Assembly (NCBI RefSeq): GCF_002139935.1
Contig: NZ_CP015578.1
Location: 62,001-126,000 of the forward strand
Direction: 5' to 3'
Length of the DNA: 64,000 bases
From: Campylobacter lanienae NCTC 13004
GTDB lineage: Bacteria; Campylobacterota; Campylobacteria; Campylobacterales; Campylobacteraceae
Both the position numbers and the translations under genes were made by a program. Shown here piece by piece: positions 9,416 through 17,530 of this stretch. Numbering within the stretch: position 1 is the first letter of the stretch; each line of letters begins with the position of its first letter. The notes under the pieces were generated by a model. That model did not search any database, was not told the origin of the DNA, and saw only the letters and a program-made list of their open reading frames with translations.

Positions 9416-9646
9416 TTAACTCCTTGGATTTTCAGCGTTTTGAGTGGTTTGCTTAGCTGTTGATTTGGTCTTTCTAGGCTTTTTAACCACTTTTTCCTTA
9501 ACGCTTTTTAAAGTAGGACTATTTAAGAGTTTTAATTTTTTATCTAAATTTAACCCTTTGAAAGATTTTGCTATCTCATCTCTTTTGGTAAATGCAAATG
9601 CAATTCCCGCACCAAGTGCGATTCCAGCTATGAATGGTAGTGCCAT
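9416..9646 (-). CDS. Small membrane-anchored basic protein
   Basis: This 76-residue protein has a short N-terminal hydrophobic Gly/Ala helix (about 4-20) and a strongly basic C-terminal region rich in Lys, Pro and Thr. AAGGAG lies before the ATG at 9646. It sits 3 bases from both neighbours' coding ends, in the middle of the operon. The basic tail could contact nucleic acid, lipid or mineral, which cannot be decided here. No family is recognised. Confidence 0.62.
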   Translation of the reverse strand: MALPFIAGIALGAGIAFAFTKRDEIAKSFKGLNLDKKLKLLNSPTLKSVKEKVVKKPRKTKSTAKQTTQNAENPRS

Positions 9647-9649
9647 TAT

Positions 9650-10234
9650 TTACTCCTTATCTTTATTTAGCAATTCATTTGCGATAATCACCCCAAAGGC
9701 ACCCATTATCGCACCTCCTATTAATCCATAATTTAACTTACCTAAAAACCCTTCTAATTCACCTTGGCTTAGTGAGCCATCTTTTAATTTATTTACCATT
9801 ACAGAGGTTTCATCTAGCAAGGCTTTGCCTTGATTTAACTGCTCTAAAATTTTACTATTTTGGAGTGAGCTTAAAGAGTTTTGTAGTGCTGGAATATGAT
9901 TATTATAACTATCAGCTTGAAGTCTGTAAAATGTATCTAGCACTTGTGGGTCGCTCTCATTTACGCTTAGAGTATTATATAGCTCTATACTAGCTTGTTC
10001 GTTTTGTAATGCGGTGGTGATGGCAATTTCTAAATTCGCTGGTGCGTTAAAGCTATATGGATTAGGTGGGACTGGTGCGTTTAGGGAATTTAGATGAAAT
10101 ATTAACGCATTTATATGATTTGCCTTAACCTCTAAAAGATTTGTAAATGGCTGTCCAAAGTCACTAGAAGCAAAATAGAAGCTATAGCCCTTATATTCAT
10201 CATCTAAGGCTTTTAAAAGATTATCTACACTCAC
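9650..10234 (-). CDS. Ferritin-like protein with C-terminal membrane anchor
   Basis: This 194-residue protein has four predicted helices with spaced Glu/His candidates for a di-iron site: E13, E35 with H40, E79 with E84, and H113. The pattern resembles ferritin-like four-helix bundles of the rubrerythrin/DUF2202 style, although the classical ExxH spacing is not perfect. A Gly-rich hydrophobic helix (about 168-188) near the C-terminus would anchor the bundle to a membrane, which ordinary ferritins lack. The start is GTG at 10234, overlapping the previous stop as GTGA, with AAAGGAT upstream. An iron-binding or oxidising role on the ferrosome membrane is inferred. Confidence 0.68.
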   Translation of the reverse strand: MSVDNLLKALDDEYKGYSFYFASSDFGQPFTNLLEVKANHINALIFHLNSLNAPVPPNPYSFNAPANLEIAITTALQNEQASIELYNTLSVNESDPQVLDTFYRLQADSYNNHIPALQNSLSSLQNSKILEQLNQGKALLDETSVMVNKLKDGSLSQGELEGFLGKLNYGLIGGAIMGAFGVIIANELLNKDKE

Positions 10235-10587
10235 TTTATATCCTTTAAATTTTCATTTATTACATTTGCTATTTTTTCTAAATTTCGCCCATTTATAGCA
10301 TCTTCCCACAGGCTTGGCTCAATGAGATTAGCATCATAAGAGATGGTTAGTGAGCCAATTAATTTATTAAATTTAATCTCCTTTATAGATGAGATTTTGC
10401 TTAATTTTTCCATTAGCTCTTTAGCGTCTATTTTGCTATCTTGGGCGGCGTTTTTTAGCTTTAAACTCGCACGAAGTCTAATCCTACCTTTAGAGTGATG
10501 AATGATGCTAAAATAAGTGCTTAAAAGCTCTAAATCACTTGGCTTTACTTGTAAATTGCTTAGCGAAATTTGACCATTTTGTTCCAT
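10231..10587 (-). CDS. HMA-like domain protein, first gene of the putative ferrosome operon (FezC-like)
   Basis: This soluble 118-residue protein has the pattern H-H-S-K-G-R-I-R-L-R (30-39) followed by a beta-alpha-beta segment with L-x-G-S-L-T-I-S-Y-D. That is the HMA-like fold without a CxxC metal site. The same H-x-T/S-K-x-R-x-R start opens the N-terminus of the ATPase in this operon, so the two domains are probably related. Known ferrosome clusters also carry an HMA-type protein beside FezB. It is the promoter-proximal gene and its stop overlaps the GTG of the ferritin-like gene. Function is inferred. Confidence 0.65.
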   Translation of the reverse strand: MEQNGQISLSNLQVKPSDLELLSTYFSIIHHSKGRIRLRASLKLKNAAQDSKIDAKELMEKLSKISSIKEIKFNKLIGSLTISYDANLIEPSLWEDAINGRNLEKIANVINENLKDIK

Positions 10588-10929
10588 AAATTACCCATTG
10601 TTGATTAATGTTGAAATTATATATTAACGATTATAAATCCAAACTTAAATTTATTAATTTTGATATTGATTTTCATATGATTAAATCAATAAATTTATAA
10701 TATTTTAAATAATAAAAATTGATATATTCGTGCTTTAATTCATTATATTTATATAATCATTATCATATATATTTTGATAATATAATTATATTAATGTTGT
10801 ATTTATATTTTGTTTATTTATAATTTTTGTTGTGATTAAACTGATTTGATGAAAATGGCTAGAACTTAGAAATTTAAAGTCTGAATTAATCCAAATTTGA
10901 TATAATTAATCAAATTTTAAAGGATTTTT
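10588..10929. promoter_or_regulatory. Divergent control region with Fur-like sites for the putative ferrosome operon
   Basis: This very AT-rich stretch separates two divergent genes. For the minus-strand operon a TATAAT lies at 10616-10621, about 30 bases before its ATG. An inverted repeat ATTGATTT/AAATCAAT (10665-10672, 10683-10690) lies upstream. At 10746-10764 a sequence matches 14 of 19 positions of the Fur box, including the whole right half AATCATTATC. TGATAAT recurs at 10775-10781. For the plus-strand gene a TATAAT lies at 10901-10906, followed by AAAGGA. Iron control by Fur is therefore plausible but unproven. Confidence 0.5.
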
Positions 10930-11604
10930 ATGAAGATATTAAGTCTTGTTAGTAAGCTATCTTTACAATCTCCAAAGCTTGTTGGCGAGTTTAAAAATGA
11001 TGAGATTATGGTTATTAGTCCGCTTGATGATGGTATAAAAGCAGAGTTTATCAAGTGTGAAATCGGTGCGATAAGCTATGTTTTGGCTCTTATCGGGCTG
11101 GAGTTTGGCTTTAGTGGGGAGTTTTGGGATGAGCTAGATGAGGGTGAGTTAAGCGGAGAGTCGAACATAGGAGAAGAGGAGTTACCGCAGATTTGCCAAT
11201 TTATTAAAAATTGTGATACTTGTATAATCAGCGATGAGATTTTCGCAGTTAATGAGAGCAGTATAAAGGCGATTTTGTCGCTATTACAAGCTAAATTTGG
11301 CTTTAAAATAGTAAATTTAGATGGCGATGAGGTCGCATTAAGTGGCAAACTAACAAGGCTTAAAGAGATCCCAAACTACGATAATGCTGTGATATTTACC
11401 CACTCTTGCTGTGATGAGTTTCGTGCTGGGAGCTACTTTGGCATCGCAGCAAAGCTAAAAAATGGAGATGAAATTACCATACACTCAAGTCAAAAAGAGC
11501 TTAAAGCTAAGCTTTTAATAGACTCAAATATCAAAGGAACTATAGGATTTTTAGGCTTTGAAGGGGCAAAATATGGATTTGAGGTTTTGAAATTTAGCCG
11601 TTGA
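10930..11604 (+). CDS. Conserved-looking protein of unknown function
   Basis: This soluble, acidic 224-residue protein has no signal peptide or membrane helix. AAAGGA precedes the ATG at 10930. Visible points are a very acidic middle (about 70-90), a paired cysteine in a segment reading T-H-S-C-C-D-E-F (about 157-164), and a C-terminal part that looks like a mixed alpha/beta fold. I do not recognise the family. It converges on moeA, with 3 bases between the coding ends, and is divergent from the putative iron-storage operon. Neither position proves a functional link. Confidence 0.7.
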   Translation: MKILSLVSKLSLQSPKLVGEFKNDEIMVISPLDDGIKAEFIKCEIGAISYVLALIGLEFGFSGEFWDELDEGELSGESNIGEEELPQICQFIKNCDTCIISDEIFAVNESSIKAILSLLQAKFGFKIVNLDGDEVALSGKLTRLKEIPNYDNAVIFTHSCCDEFRAGSYFGIAAKLKNGDEITIHSSQKELKAKLLIDSNIKGTIGFLGFEGAKYGFEVLKFSR

Positions 11605-11607
11605 TGG

Positions 11608-12792
11608 CTAAATTTTTATATACTCTACCACTTCAGAGGCTTTTAACCCATCTTTATGGCTTGGCACTCGCATTAATACCGCACCATTGCTAAGATTGCC
11701 TATGATGGCTGAACTTCCTATTTTTTTAGATTTTGTAGAGATTAGCAAGGTGCCATTTTCGTTGGTGATGGTAGCAGCGCTAAACTCTTCAAATGGGGAT
11801 CTTTTGATATAGTCATCTTTTAAGATAGCTTTGAATTTATTCGTTGTATTAACCCCAAAAATTTGCTCTATAAACTCTTTGAAAAATAAGACACAAGTTA
11901 CTATAGCCGAATAGGCAAATCCAGGCAGAGCAAATATAAATTTATCATTGATTTTAGCCACTTTGATATGCCTACCAGGCTTGATAGCTACGCCATCTAT
12001 GATGATTTTCGCCTCTCTTGCTATCTCTTTCATAAAATCAAAATCCCCAACGCTAACTCCGCCAGTTGTGATGATGAAATCGGCTGAATTTAAAGCATTA
12101 AAGAGTGCGTTTTTGATAGCTTCTTTATCATCTTTGATAATTGGCATAATGATTGGCTCACAGCCCATATCTTTAAGCAAAGATGAGATAGATATGCTAT
12201 TTGAGCTATAAATTTGAGCTTTATGCTCTTTTGTTTGGCCTATATCCAAAACTTCACTACCAGTGCTTAATATCGCAACTCTAGGTCGGGCTAAGACATT
12301 GATATAGCTATATCCTAATTCAGCCAAAAGAGCTAGCTCACAATATCCAAGTTTGGTGCGAGAGCTTAGTAGTAGCTCTGATTCTTTATAGCTTTCACCA
12401 ACTTCTCTAATGGCAAATCCTTGCGATACAGGCCTAGTAATCTCTATATACTCACCGCTTAATTTGACATTTTCTATAGGCACGATAGTATCAGCTCCAT
12501 CACAGACTAAGGCGCCAGTAAGAGTCTTGACACACTCATTTTCGCCTATATTTATATCATCGTTATCGCCGGCTTTAGCTAGGTTTATTACTTTGATTTT
12601 GCTATTTTGATTACTAAATTTAATAGCATATCCATCCATACTAGAAGTGGGGTAGGCTGGATATGGGGTTTGAGCTATAATATCACTAGCTAGTATCTTG
12701 CCAAGTGCGTTAGTTAGGGCTATACGCTCTATGGCTTTCCATTTTGGAGCGACACTTTTTAAGATTTGGATACTCTCATCATAGCTTTTCAT
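11608..12792 (-). CDS. moeA: Molybdopterin molybdenumtransferase
   Basis: This 394-residue MoeA inserts molybdate (or tungstate) into adenylylated molybdopterin in the last step of molybdenum cofactor synthesis. The family order is visible: an N-terminal region with S-M-D-G-Y-A, then A-G-D, the MogA-like core with S-T-G-S-E and T-T-G-G-V-S-V-G-D-F-D-F, then P-G-F-A, and a small C-terminal beta-barrel domain. The length is normal. The start overlaps the end of the MFS gene by 14 bases, so the two are cotranscribed. Products would serve molybdoenzymes such as nitrate reductase or formate dehydrogenase, none of which is in this window. Confidence 0.93.
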   Translation of the reverse strand: MKSYDESIQILKSVAPKWKAIERIALTNALGKILASDIIAQTPYPAYPTSSMDGYAIKFSNQNSKIKVINLAKAGDNDDINIGENECVKTLTGALVCDGADTIVPIENVKLSGEYIEITRPVSQGFAIREVGESYKESELLLSSRTKLGYCELALLAELGYSYINVLARPRVAILSTGSEVLDIGQTKEHKAQIYSSNSISISSLLKDMGCEPIIMPIIKDDKEAIKNALFNALNSADFIITTGGVSVGDFDFMKEIAREAKIIIDGVAIKPGRHIKVAKINDKFIFALPGFAYSAIVTCVLFFKEFIEQIFGVNTTNKFKAILKDDYIKRSPFEEFSAATITNENGTLLISTKSKKIGSSAIIGNLSNGAVLMRVPSHKDGLKASEVVEYIKI

Positions 12793-14086
12793 CTGATACT
12801 CCTAAAATGGCTATAATCTCATCACGGCTAATTATTGTAGAGTTAAATTTGATTATATTTTGATTATTTTGATAGTAGCGATCGACTACTCCATCTACAT
12901 TTTCTAATTTTGATAGATCTGCATTTGGTAGGTGGATAATTTTAAAAACTCTTGGATCGCTTAAATTTAGTAGTATTATCAGCCAAATAATTAGCAAAAT
13001 ACCCAAAACCACAGCCAAAGTAGCAATGCTATAACTATGTAATAAATATCCCCCAACTACCCCGCCAAAAAAGCTACCCAAATAGCCAAATGAGTTAAAT
13101 ATCCCAAGTGCTGAGCCTCTTTGGTTGGATTTAGCAAATTTACTAGCACAACTTTGCATAATTGGCTCATGAATATTAAATCCGATAAAAAATATAACCA
13201 CAGATATGATAAAAATTAGCGATGAGTTTGCCACTCCAAACCCTATAAATGAAGCGATGAAAAGCACCACACCAATTAATAAAAGCTTTTTGCTATGCCC
13301 CTTTGCATCGCCTAAAAATCCAGCCATACCCATAGCCAAAAAGCCAAAAATCATAGAGATCAAATATACAATCCATAGATTATTACTATCATATCCTAGT
13401 GATTTTACTAAGACAATAGGGATAGCTACAAACGCACAGCTCATAACCATCTTTTGCATTAGATTGGTTAAATTCATTATGGCTAGATCTTTTTGTTTTA
13501 GTAGATTTATGAGTGGAGCTTTAGGCTCGTGATGGTGAATTTTAGGCTCTTTTGGCACTATGCTAAAGAGTAAAAATATAGAAAAAATAGTTATTATAAT
13601 CGATAGATAAAATAGGCTAGAAAGTCCAAATTCACGGCTTAAAAGCGGACTAAGAACCATAGAGATAGCAAAGGCAATGCCAATCATTCCACCCATCATA
13701 GCCATGGCTTTGGAGCGTTTATCTTCGCTTATTAGATCGCTTATCATCGCAGTCGCTACAGCACCCACAGCCCCACAACCTTGTAGCAATCTACCAAGAA
13801 GCATTACATATATATCAGTTGCTAAAGCACAAATTAGTGAGCCAATTATGAATATTATCAATCCTATAAATATCATAAATTTACGCCCAAATCTATCGCT
13901 TAAACTGCCAAAAGGCACTTGAAAAATCATCTGTGTAATAGCATAAACCCCAATTGTAAGCCCAGCTAAAAACTCATTAGCCCCATCAAGCTCAAGAGCA
14001 TAAAGACTAAGAACAGGTAAAATAATAAAAAGCCCAAAAAACCTAGAAGCTGCGATAAATCCAAGCGGTAAAACCGATCTTAACAT
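12779..14086 (-). CDS. MFS transporter of the YajR type with C-terminal YAM-like domain
   Basis: This 435-residue major facilitator has twelve hydrophobic segments up to about residue 370 and the signature G-S-L-S-D-R-F-G-R-K between helices 2 and 3. After the last helix, about 60 soluble residues (L-S-D-P-R-V-F-K-I, then G-V-V-D-R-Y-Y and R-D-E-I-I-A-I-L) match the ferredoxin-like YAM domain that marks YajR proteins. It is probably a drug or metabolite exporter driven by protons; the substrate is unknown. A His-rich loop (HHHEP) lies between the two six-helix halves. AAGGA precedes the ATG at 14086. Confidence 0.88.
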   Translation of the reverse strand: MLRSVLPLGFIAASRFFGLFIILPVLSLYALELDGANEFLAGLTIGVYAITQMIFQVPFGSLSDRFGRKFMIFIGLIIFIIGSLICALATDIYVMLLGRLLQGCGAVGAVATAMISDLISEDKRSKAMAMMGGMIGIAFAISMVLSPLLSREFGLSSLFYLSIIITIFSIFLLFSIVPKEPKIHHHEPKAPLINLLKQKDLAIMNLTNLMQKMVMSCAFVAIPIVLVKSLGYDSNNLWIVYLISMIFGFLAMGMAGFLGDAKGHSKKLLLIGVVLFIASFIGFGVANSSLIFIISVVIFFIGFNIHEPIMQSCASKFAKSNQRGSALGIFNSFGYLGSFFGGVVGGYLLHSYSIATLAVVLGILLIIWLIILLNLSDPRVFKIIHLPNADLSKLENVDGVVDRYYQNNQNIIKFNSTIISRDEIIAILGVSDEKL

Positions 14087-14164
14087 CCAAAATCCTTAAA
14101 ATTAAAAAAGAGCGATTTTATCACAATTAATATTAAACTCTTTTAAATTTATTTTGTAAAAAAC

Positions 14165-14218
14165 TTTACGATAAATTTACATTTTTTACATTTTGACTTT
14201 ACAACTATTATTTATAAT
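14165..14218 (+). promoter_or_regulatory. Promoter of the pst operon with direct TTTAC repeats (candidate Pho box)
   Basis: TTTAC occurs at 14165, 14176, 14185 and 14198, at roughly one-helical-turn spacing, directly upstream of TATAAT at 14213-14218. Direct repeats spaced about 11 bases in place of a -35 element are how PhoB-type regulators bind. The operon encodes such a regulator at 17531. The exact Campylobacter Pho box was not checked. Confidence 0.5.
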
Positions 14219-14246
14219 TTTGCAACTTAAAATTCAAGGAGTTAAA

Positions 14247-15077
14247 ATGGTTAAAAAATATCTCGTTGCACTATTTGTGCTATTTGGTCTTAATAGCTAT
14301 TTATTAGCTGAAAATATCTATCCAATATCTAGAGAGATGGGCTCTGGGACAAGGGGAGCGTTTGTGGATATATTTGATGTTAAAAAGCAAGTTGGCAATA
14401 AAAAAATTGACGCTACTTCTAAAAAAGCTGAAGTAACCAACTCAACTGGAGTTATGATAACCACAGTTGCAAACTCAAAAAACGCAATTGGCTATATTTC
14501 GCTTGGCTCTTTAAATGATTCAATAAAAGCTGTTAAAATAGATGGAGTTGCTCCAAGTGTAGAAAATATCAATAATAAATCTTACTCTATTTTTCGCCCA
14601 TTTAATCTAGCTATAAGTAGCGATAATATCTTAGTAAATGACTTTTTAGGCTACACTAGCTCAAATCAAGCTAAAAGCATAATCCAAAAAGCTGGTTATA
14701 TCGCACTATATAATAATGAATTTAGCTCAAAAAAACCTAGCGGTAAGATCGTAGTTGCTGGATCTAGCTCAATTACTCCATTAATGGAAAAATTAAAAGA
14801 GAGCTATAAATCACTAAATCCAAAAGCAACTATAGAGATCCAACAAAGCGACTCTACCACAGGCATAAACTCAGCTATAGAAAAAATAGCCGATATCGCA
14901 ATGGTATCAAGAGAATTTAAAGATAGTGAGCTAAAAAAGGGCTTAAAAACTCAAGTTTTAGCCCTAGATGGACTAGCTGTAATAGTAAATAAATCAAATC
15001 CAATCGACTCGCTAAGCAAAGATAGTGTTAAAAAGATCTTTGCAGGCGATATTACCACTTGGAAAAAAGTAAAATAA
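14247..15077 (+). CDS. pstS: Phosphate ABC transporter substrate-binding protein, half-lobes in permuted order
   Basis: This 276-residue protein has a signal peptide (1-21) and belongs to the periplasmic phosphate-binding PstS superfamily. The phosphate-site segment I-S-R-E-M-G-S-G-T-R-G-A-F (27-39), normally in the second half, comes first. The segments G-S-S-S-I-T-P-L (172-179), D-I-A-M-V-S-R-E (216-223) and I-F-A-G-D-I-T-T-W (264-272), normally N-terminal, follow it. The order is thus circularly permuted relative to classical PstS; I recall such permuted forms in Clostridia. ATG at 14247 has AAGGAG upstream and starts the signal peptide. The stop overlaps the pstC start (TAATG). Confidence 0.88.
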   Translation: MVKKYLVALFVLFGLNSYLLAENIYPISREMGSGTRGAFVDIFDVKKQVGNKKIDATSKKAEVTNSTGVMITTVANSKNAIGYISLGSLNDSIKAVKIDGVAPSVENINNKSYSIFRPFNLAISSDNILVNDFLGYTSSNQAKSIIQKAGYIALYNNEFSSKKPSGKIVVAGSSSITPLMEKLKESYKSLNPKATIEIQQSDSTTGINSAIEKIADIAMVSREFKDSELKKGLKTQVLALDGLAVIVNKSNPIDSLSKDSVKKIFAGDITTWKKVK

Positions 15078-15922
15078 TGCTTAAAGAGAGATTTTTTCAA
15101 GGGCTTTTTGCCCTTAGCGCTGGATTTTCTATCTTTGCTGTTGGCGCTATAGCTCTATTTTTGTTTTTTAACGCTTTTGCAACTATATCACAAATAGGCT
15201 TTTTGGAGTTTATTTTTGGTATGGATTGGTATCCTAGCGAGGAGATTTTTGGTATATTTCCTATGATTATTGGAAGTATATATGTAACGGCTTTGGCTAT
15301 AGCCTTGGGTGTGCCTATTGGGGTTTTAAGTGCTGTGTATTTGGCATATTTTTGCCCTAAGAGATTAAAGGGGATTATTATGCCAGCTATTGAGCTTTTA
15401 GGGGCGATTCCATCTGTTGTTTATGGATTTTTTGGGTTAGTAATAGTCGTGCCTTTAGTGGCTAATATCTTTGGCGGTGTATCTGGAAAGAGTATTTTAG
15501 CAGCTTCTTTAATCTTAGCAATTATGGTCTTACCAACAATCATCTTAGTATCAAAAGCAGCTATTGAGGCCTTGCCTAAGAGCTATTATGAGGGTGCTTT
15601 AGCCCTTGGGGCATCACCTGAAAGAGCTGTCTTTTTCGCTATAGTCCCAGCAGCTAAAAGCGGTATTTTGGCCTCTGTGATTTTAGGCGTTGGTAGAGCT
15701 ATTGGCGAGGCGATGGCTGTTATCATGGTAGCAGGAAACCAGGTTCAAATCCCACACTCACTAAGTGATGGAGTAAGAACTCTAACTACAAATATCGTGC
15801 TTGAGATGGGCTATGCGGCAAATTTACATAAAGATGTGCTAATAGCCAATGCGGTTGTGCTTTTTGTATTTATTTTGATTATAAATATTAGTTTTAGCGT
15901 TTTAAAAAGGGGTAAAAAGTGA
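15077..15922 (+). CDS. pstC: Phosphate ABC transporter permease PstC
   Basis: This 281-residue inner-membrane permease has six hydrophobic segments. It carries the PstC pattern G-I-F-P-M-I-I-G-S-I and the EAA loop with E-G-A-L-A-L-G-A-S-P-E-R-A near residue 175, which contacts the PstB ATPase. ATG at 15077 overlaps the pstS stop codon; an alternative in-frame start at 15059 lies inside pstS and lacks a ribosome binding site. It forms the phosphate channel together with PstA. Confidence 0.93.
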   Translation: MLKERFFQGLFALSAGFSIFAVGAIALFLFFNAFATISQIGFLEFIFGMDWYPSEEIFGIFPMIIGSIYVTALAIALGVPIGVLSAVYLAYFCPKRLKGIIMPAIELLGAIPSVVYGFFGLVIVVPLVANIFGGVSGKSILAASLILAIMVLPTIILVSKAAIEALPKSYYEGALALGASPERAVFFAIVPAAKSGILASVILGVGRAIGEAMAVIMVAGNQVQIPHSLSDGVRTLTTNIVLEMGYAANLHKDVLIANAVVLFVFILIINISFSVLKRGKK

Positions 15923-16740
15923 GTAGGGACTATCTATCAATATTCTTGTCATTTTTGCTGAAATTTTCTATTTTTAGCGTATTATTTGTATTTTTTGGGA
16001 TTACGCTTTTTATCTTTATTAAAGGTATTATCTATATCTCGCCAAGCCTCTTTGAGTGGGAGTATAATAGCACTAATGTATCATTGATGCCAGCCCTTAT
16101 AAATACCATAAATATGGTTATTTTCTCTTTGGCTATTGCTATGCCACTTGGGATTTTTGGGGCGATTTATCTAAATGAATATAGCAAAAAAGATAGCAAA
16201 ATTTTAAATCTCATTAGGGTTACTTCTGATACTTTGGTGGGAATTCCAAGTATTGTGTATGGGTTATTTGGTTATCTTGCTTTTGTTATATATTTTGGAT
16301 TTAAGACTAGCTTTATAGCTGGGGTTTTAACGCTTAGCATTATGATTTTACCGCTTATTTTAAGAAGTAGCGAAGAGGCTCTAAAATCTGTCCCAATAGG
16401 TTATAAAGAGGCATCTTTGGCTCTTGGGGCTAGCAAACTTCGCACTATATTTGCTATCATCTTGCCTAGTGCTACAGCTGGGATATTAGCCGGTGTTATC
16501 CTAAGTATTGGCAGGATAGTTGGTGAGAGTGCGGCGCTACTTTATACCTCTGGAAGTGTAGCACAAATCGCTGGAGCGATGGACTCAGGGAGAACTTTAA
16601 GTGTGCATATGTATGCGATCTCTAGCGAGGGACTACATATAAATGAAGCTTATAGCACGGCGATGGTGCTTATTGTTATTGTATTTTTTATGAATTTTAT
16701 CTCAAATTTTGTAGCTAAAAAGATTTTAAAGGATAGTTGA
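15919..16740 (+). CDS. pstA: Phosphate ABC transporter permease PstA
   Basis: This 273-residue permease has six membrane segments and the PstA-type pattern [15 protein letters not shown] near the middle. An EAA loop ([11 protein letters not shown]) follows. The GTG start at 15919 overlaps the pstC stop by four bases, implying coupled translation. It pairs with PstC in the membrane for high-affinity phosphate uptake. Confidence 0.93.
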   Translation: MSRDYLSIFLSFLLKFSIFSVLFVFFGITLFIFIKGIIYISPSLFEWEYNSTNVSLMPALINTINMVIFSLAIAMPLGIFGAIYLNEYSKKDSKILNLIRVTSDTLVGIPSIVYGLFGYLAFVIYFGFKTSFIAGVLTLSIMILPLILRSSEEALKSVPIGYKEASLALGASKLRTIFAIILPSATAGILAGVILSIGRIVGESAALLYTSGSVAQIAGAMDSGRTLSVHMYAISSEGLHINEAYSTAMVLIVIVFFMNFISNFVAKKILKDS

Positions 16741-17495
16741 TGAAAAAGTGCTTTGATATTAATAAACTAAATTTACATTATGGGACATTTCACGCATTAA
16801 AAAATATCAATATGGAGATTGCTAAAGGCGAAGTTACAGCCTTTATAGGCCCTAGTGGGTGTGGTAAATCTACATTTATCAAAACCCTTAATCGTATGAA
16901 TGATTTAGTAGAGGGTTGTAAGATTGAAGGGGGGATATTGTTTCATGATAGGGATATTTATAGCAAAGATTATGATATAAATTTGCTTAGAAAGCGTGTA
17001 GGGATGGTATTTCAAAAGCCAAATCCATTTGCTATGAGTATATATGATAATATCACTTTTGGCCCTAAGACTCATGGCATAAAAGATAAAGATACCCTAG
17101 ATGGCATAGTAGAAAAGAGCTTAAAAGACGCTGCTTTGTGGGATGATTTAAAAGATAGATTATATAGCTCGGCTTTAGGGCTTAGTGGCGGCCAGCAACA
17201 AAGATTATGTATCGCTAGAACCTTAGCTGTAGATCCAGAAGTTATCTTGATGGATGAGCCAACTAGCGCACTTGATCCTATATCCACGGCCAAAATAGAG
17301 GAGTTAGTCTTAAAGCTCAAAAAAGATTATACAATCATAATAGTAACTCATAATATGCAACAAGCTCACAGAATTTCGGATAAAACGGCGTTTTTTTTGA
17401 TGGGCGAAGTGATCGAATATGATGATACAAAAAAGATATTTAACAAACCAAAAAACAAAAAAACTCAAGATTATGTTATGGGGAAATTTGGGTAA
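16740..17495 (+). CDS. pstB: Phosphate ABC transporter ATPase PstB
   Basis: This 251-residue ABC ATPase has Walker [10 protein letters not shown], a Q-loop in V-F-Q-K-P-N-P-F, the signature L-S-G-G-Q-Q-Q-R, Walker [13 protein letters not shown] and the switch His in T-H-N-M-Q-Q-A. These are typical of PstB. ATG at 16740 overlaps the pstA stop, with AAAGGA upstream; a TTG one codon earlier is less likely. It energises phosphate import through PstCA. Confidence 0.95.
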   Translation: MKKCFDINKLNLHYGTFHALKNINMEIAKGEVTAFIGPSGCGKSTFIKTLNRMNDLVEGCKIEGGILFHDRDIYSKDYDINLLRKRVGMVFQKPNPFAMSIYDNITFGPKTHGIKDKDTLDGIVEKSLKDAALWDDLKDRLYSSALGLSGGQQQRLCIARTLAVDPEVILMDEPTSALDPISTAKIEELVLKLKKDYTIIIVTHNMQQAHRISDKTAFFLMGEVIEYDDTKKIFNKPKNKKTQDYVMGKFG

Positions 17496-17530
17496 GTTTG
17501 CTATAATTTGGTAAATTTAAAGGAATTTAA

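Noticed and set aside
14247..15077. PstS as a frameshifted or rearranged pseudogene
   Set aside because: The frame is intact, has a signal peptide and the full set of motifs, and overlaps pstC normally; the permuted order is a family form rather than damage.
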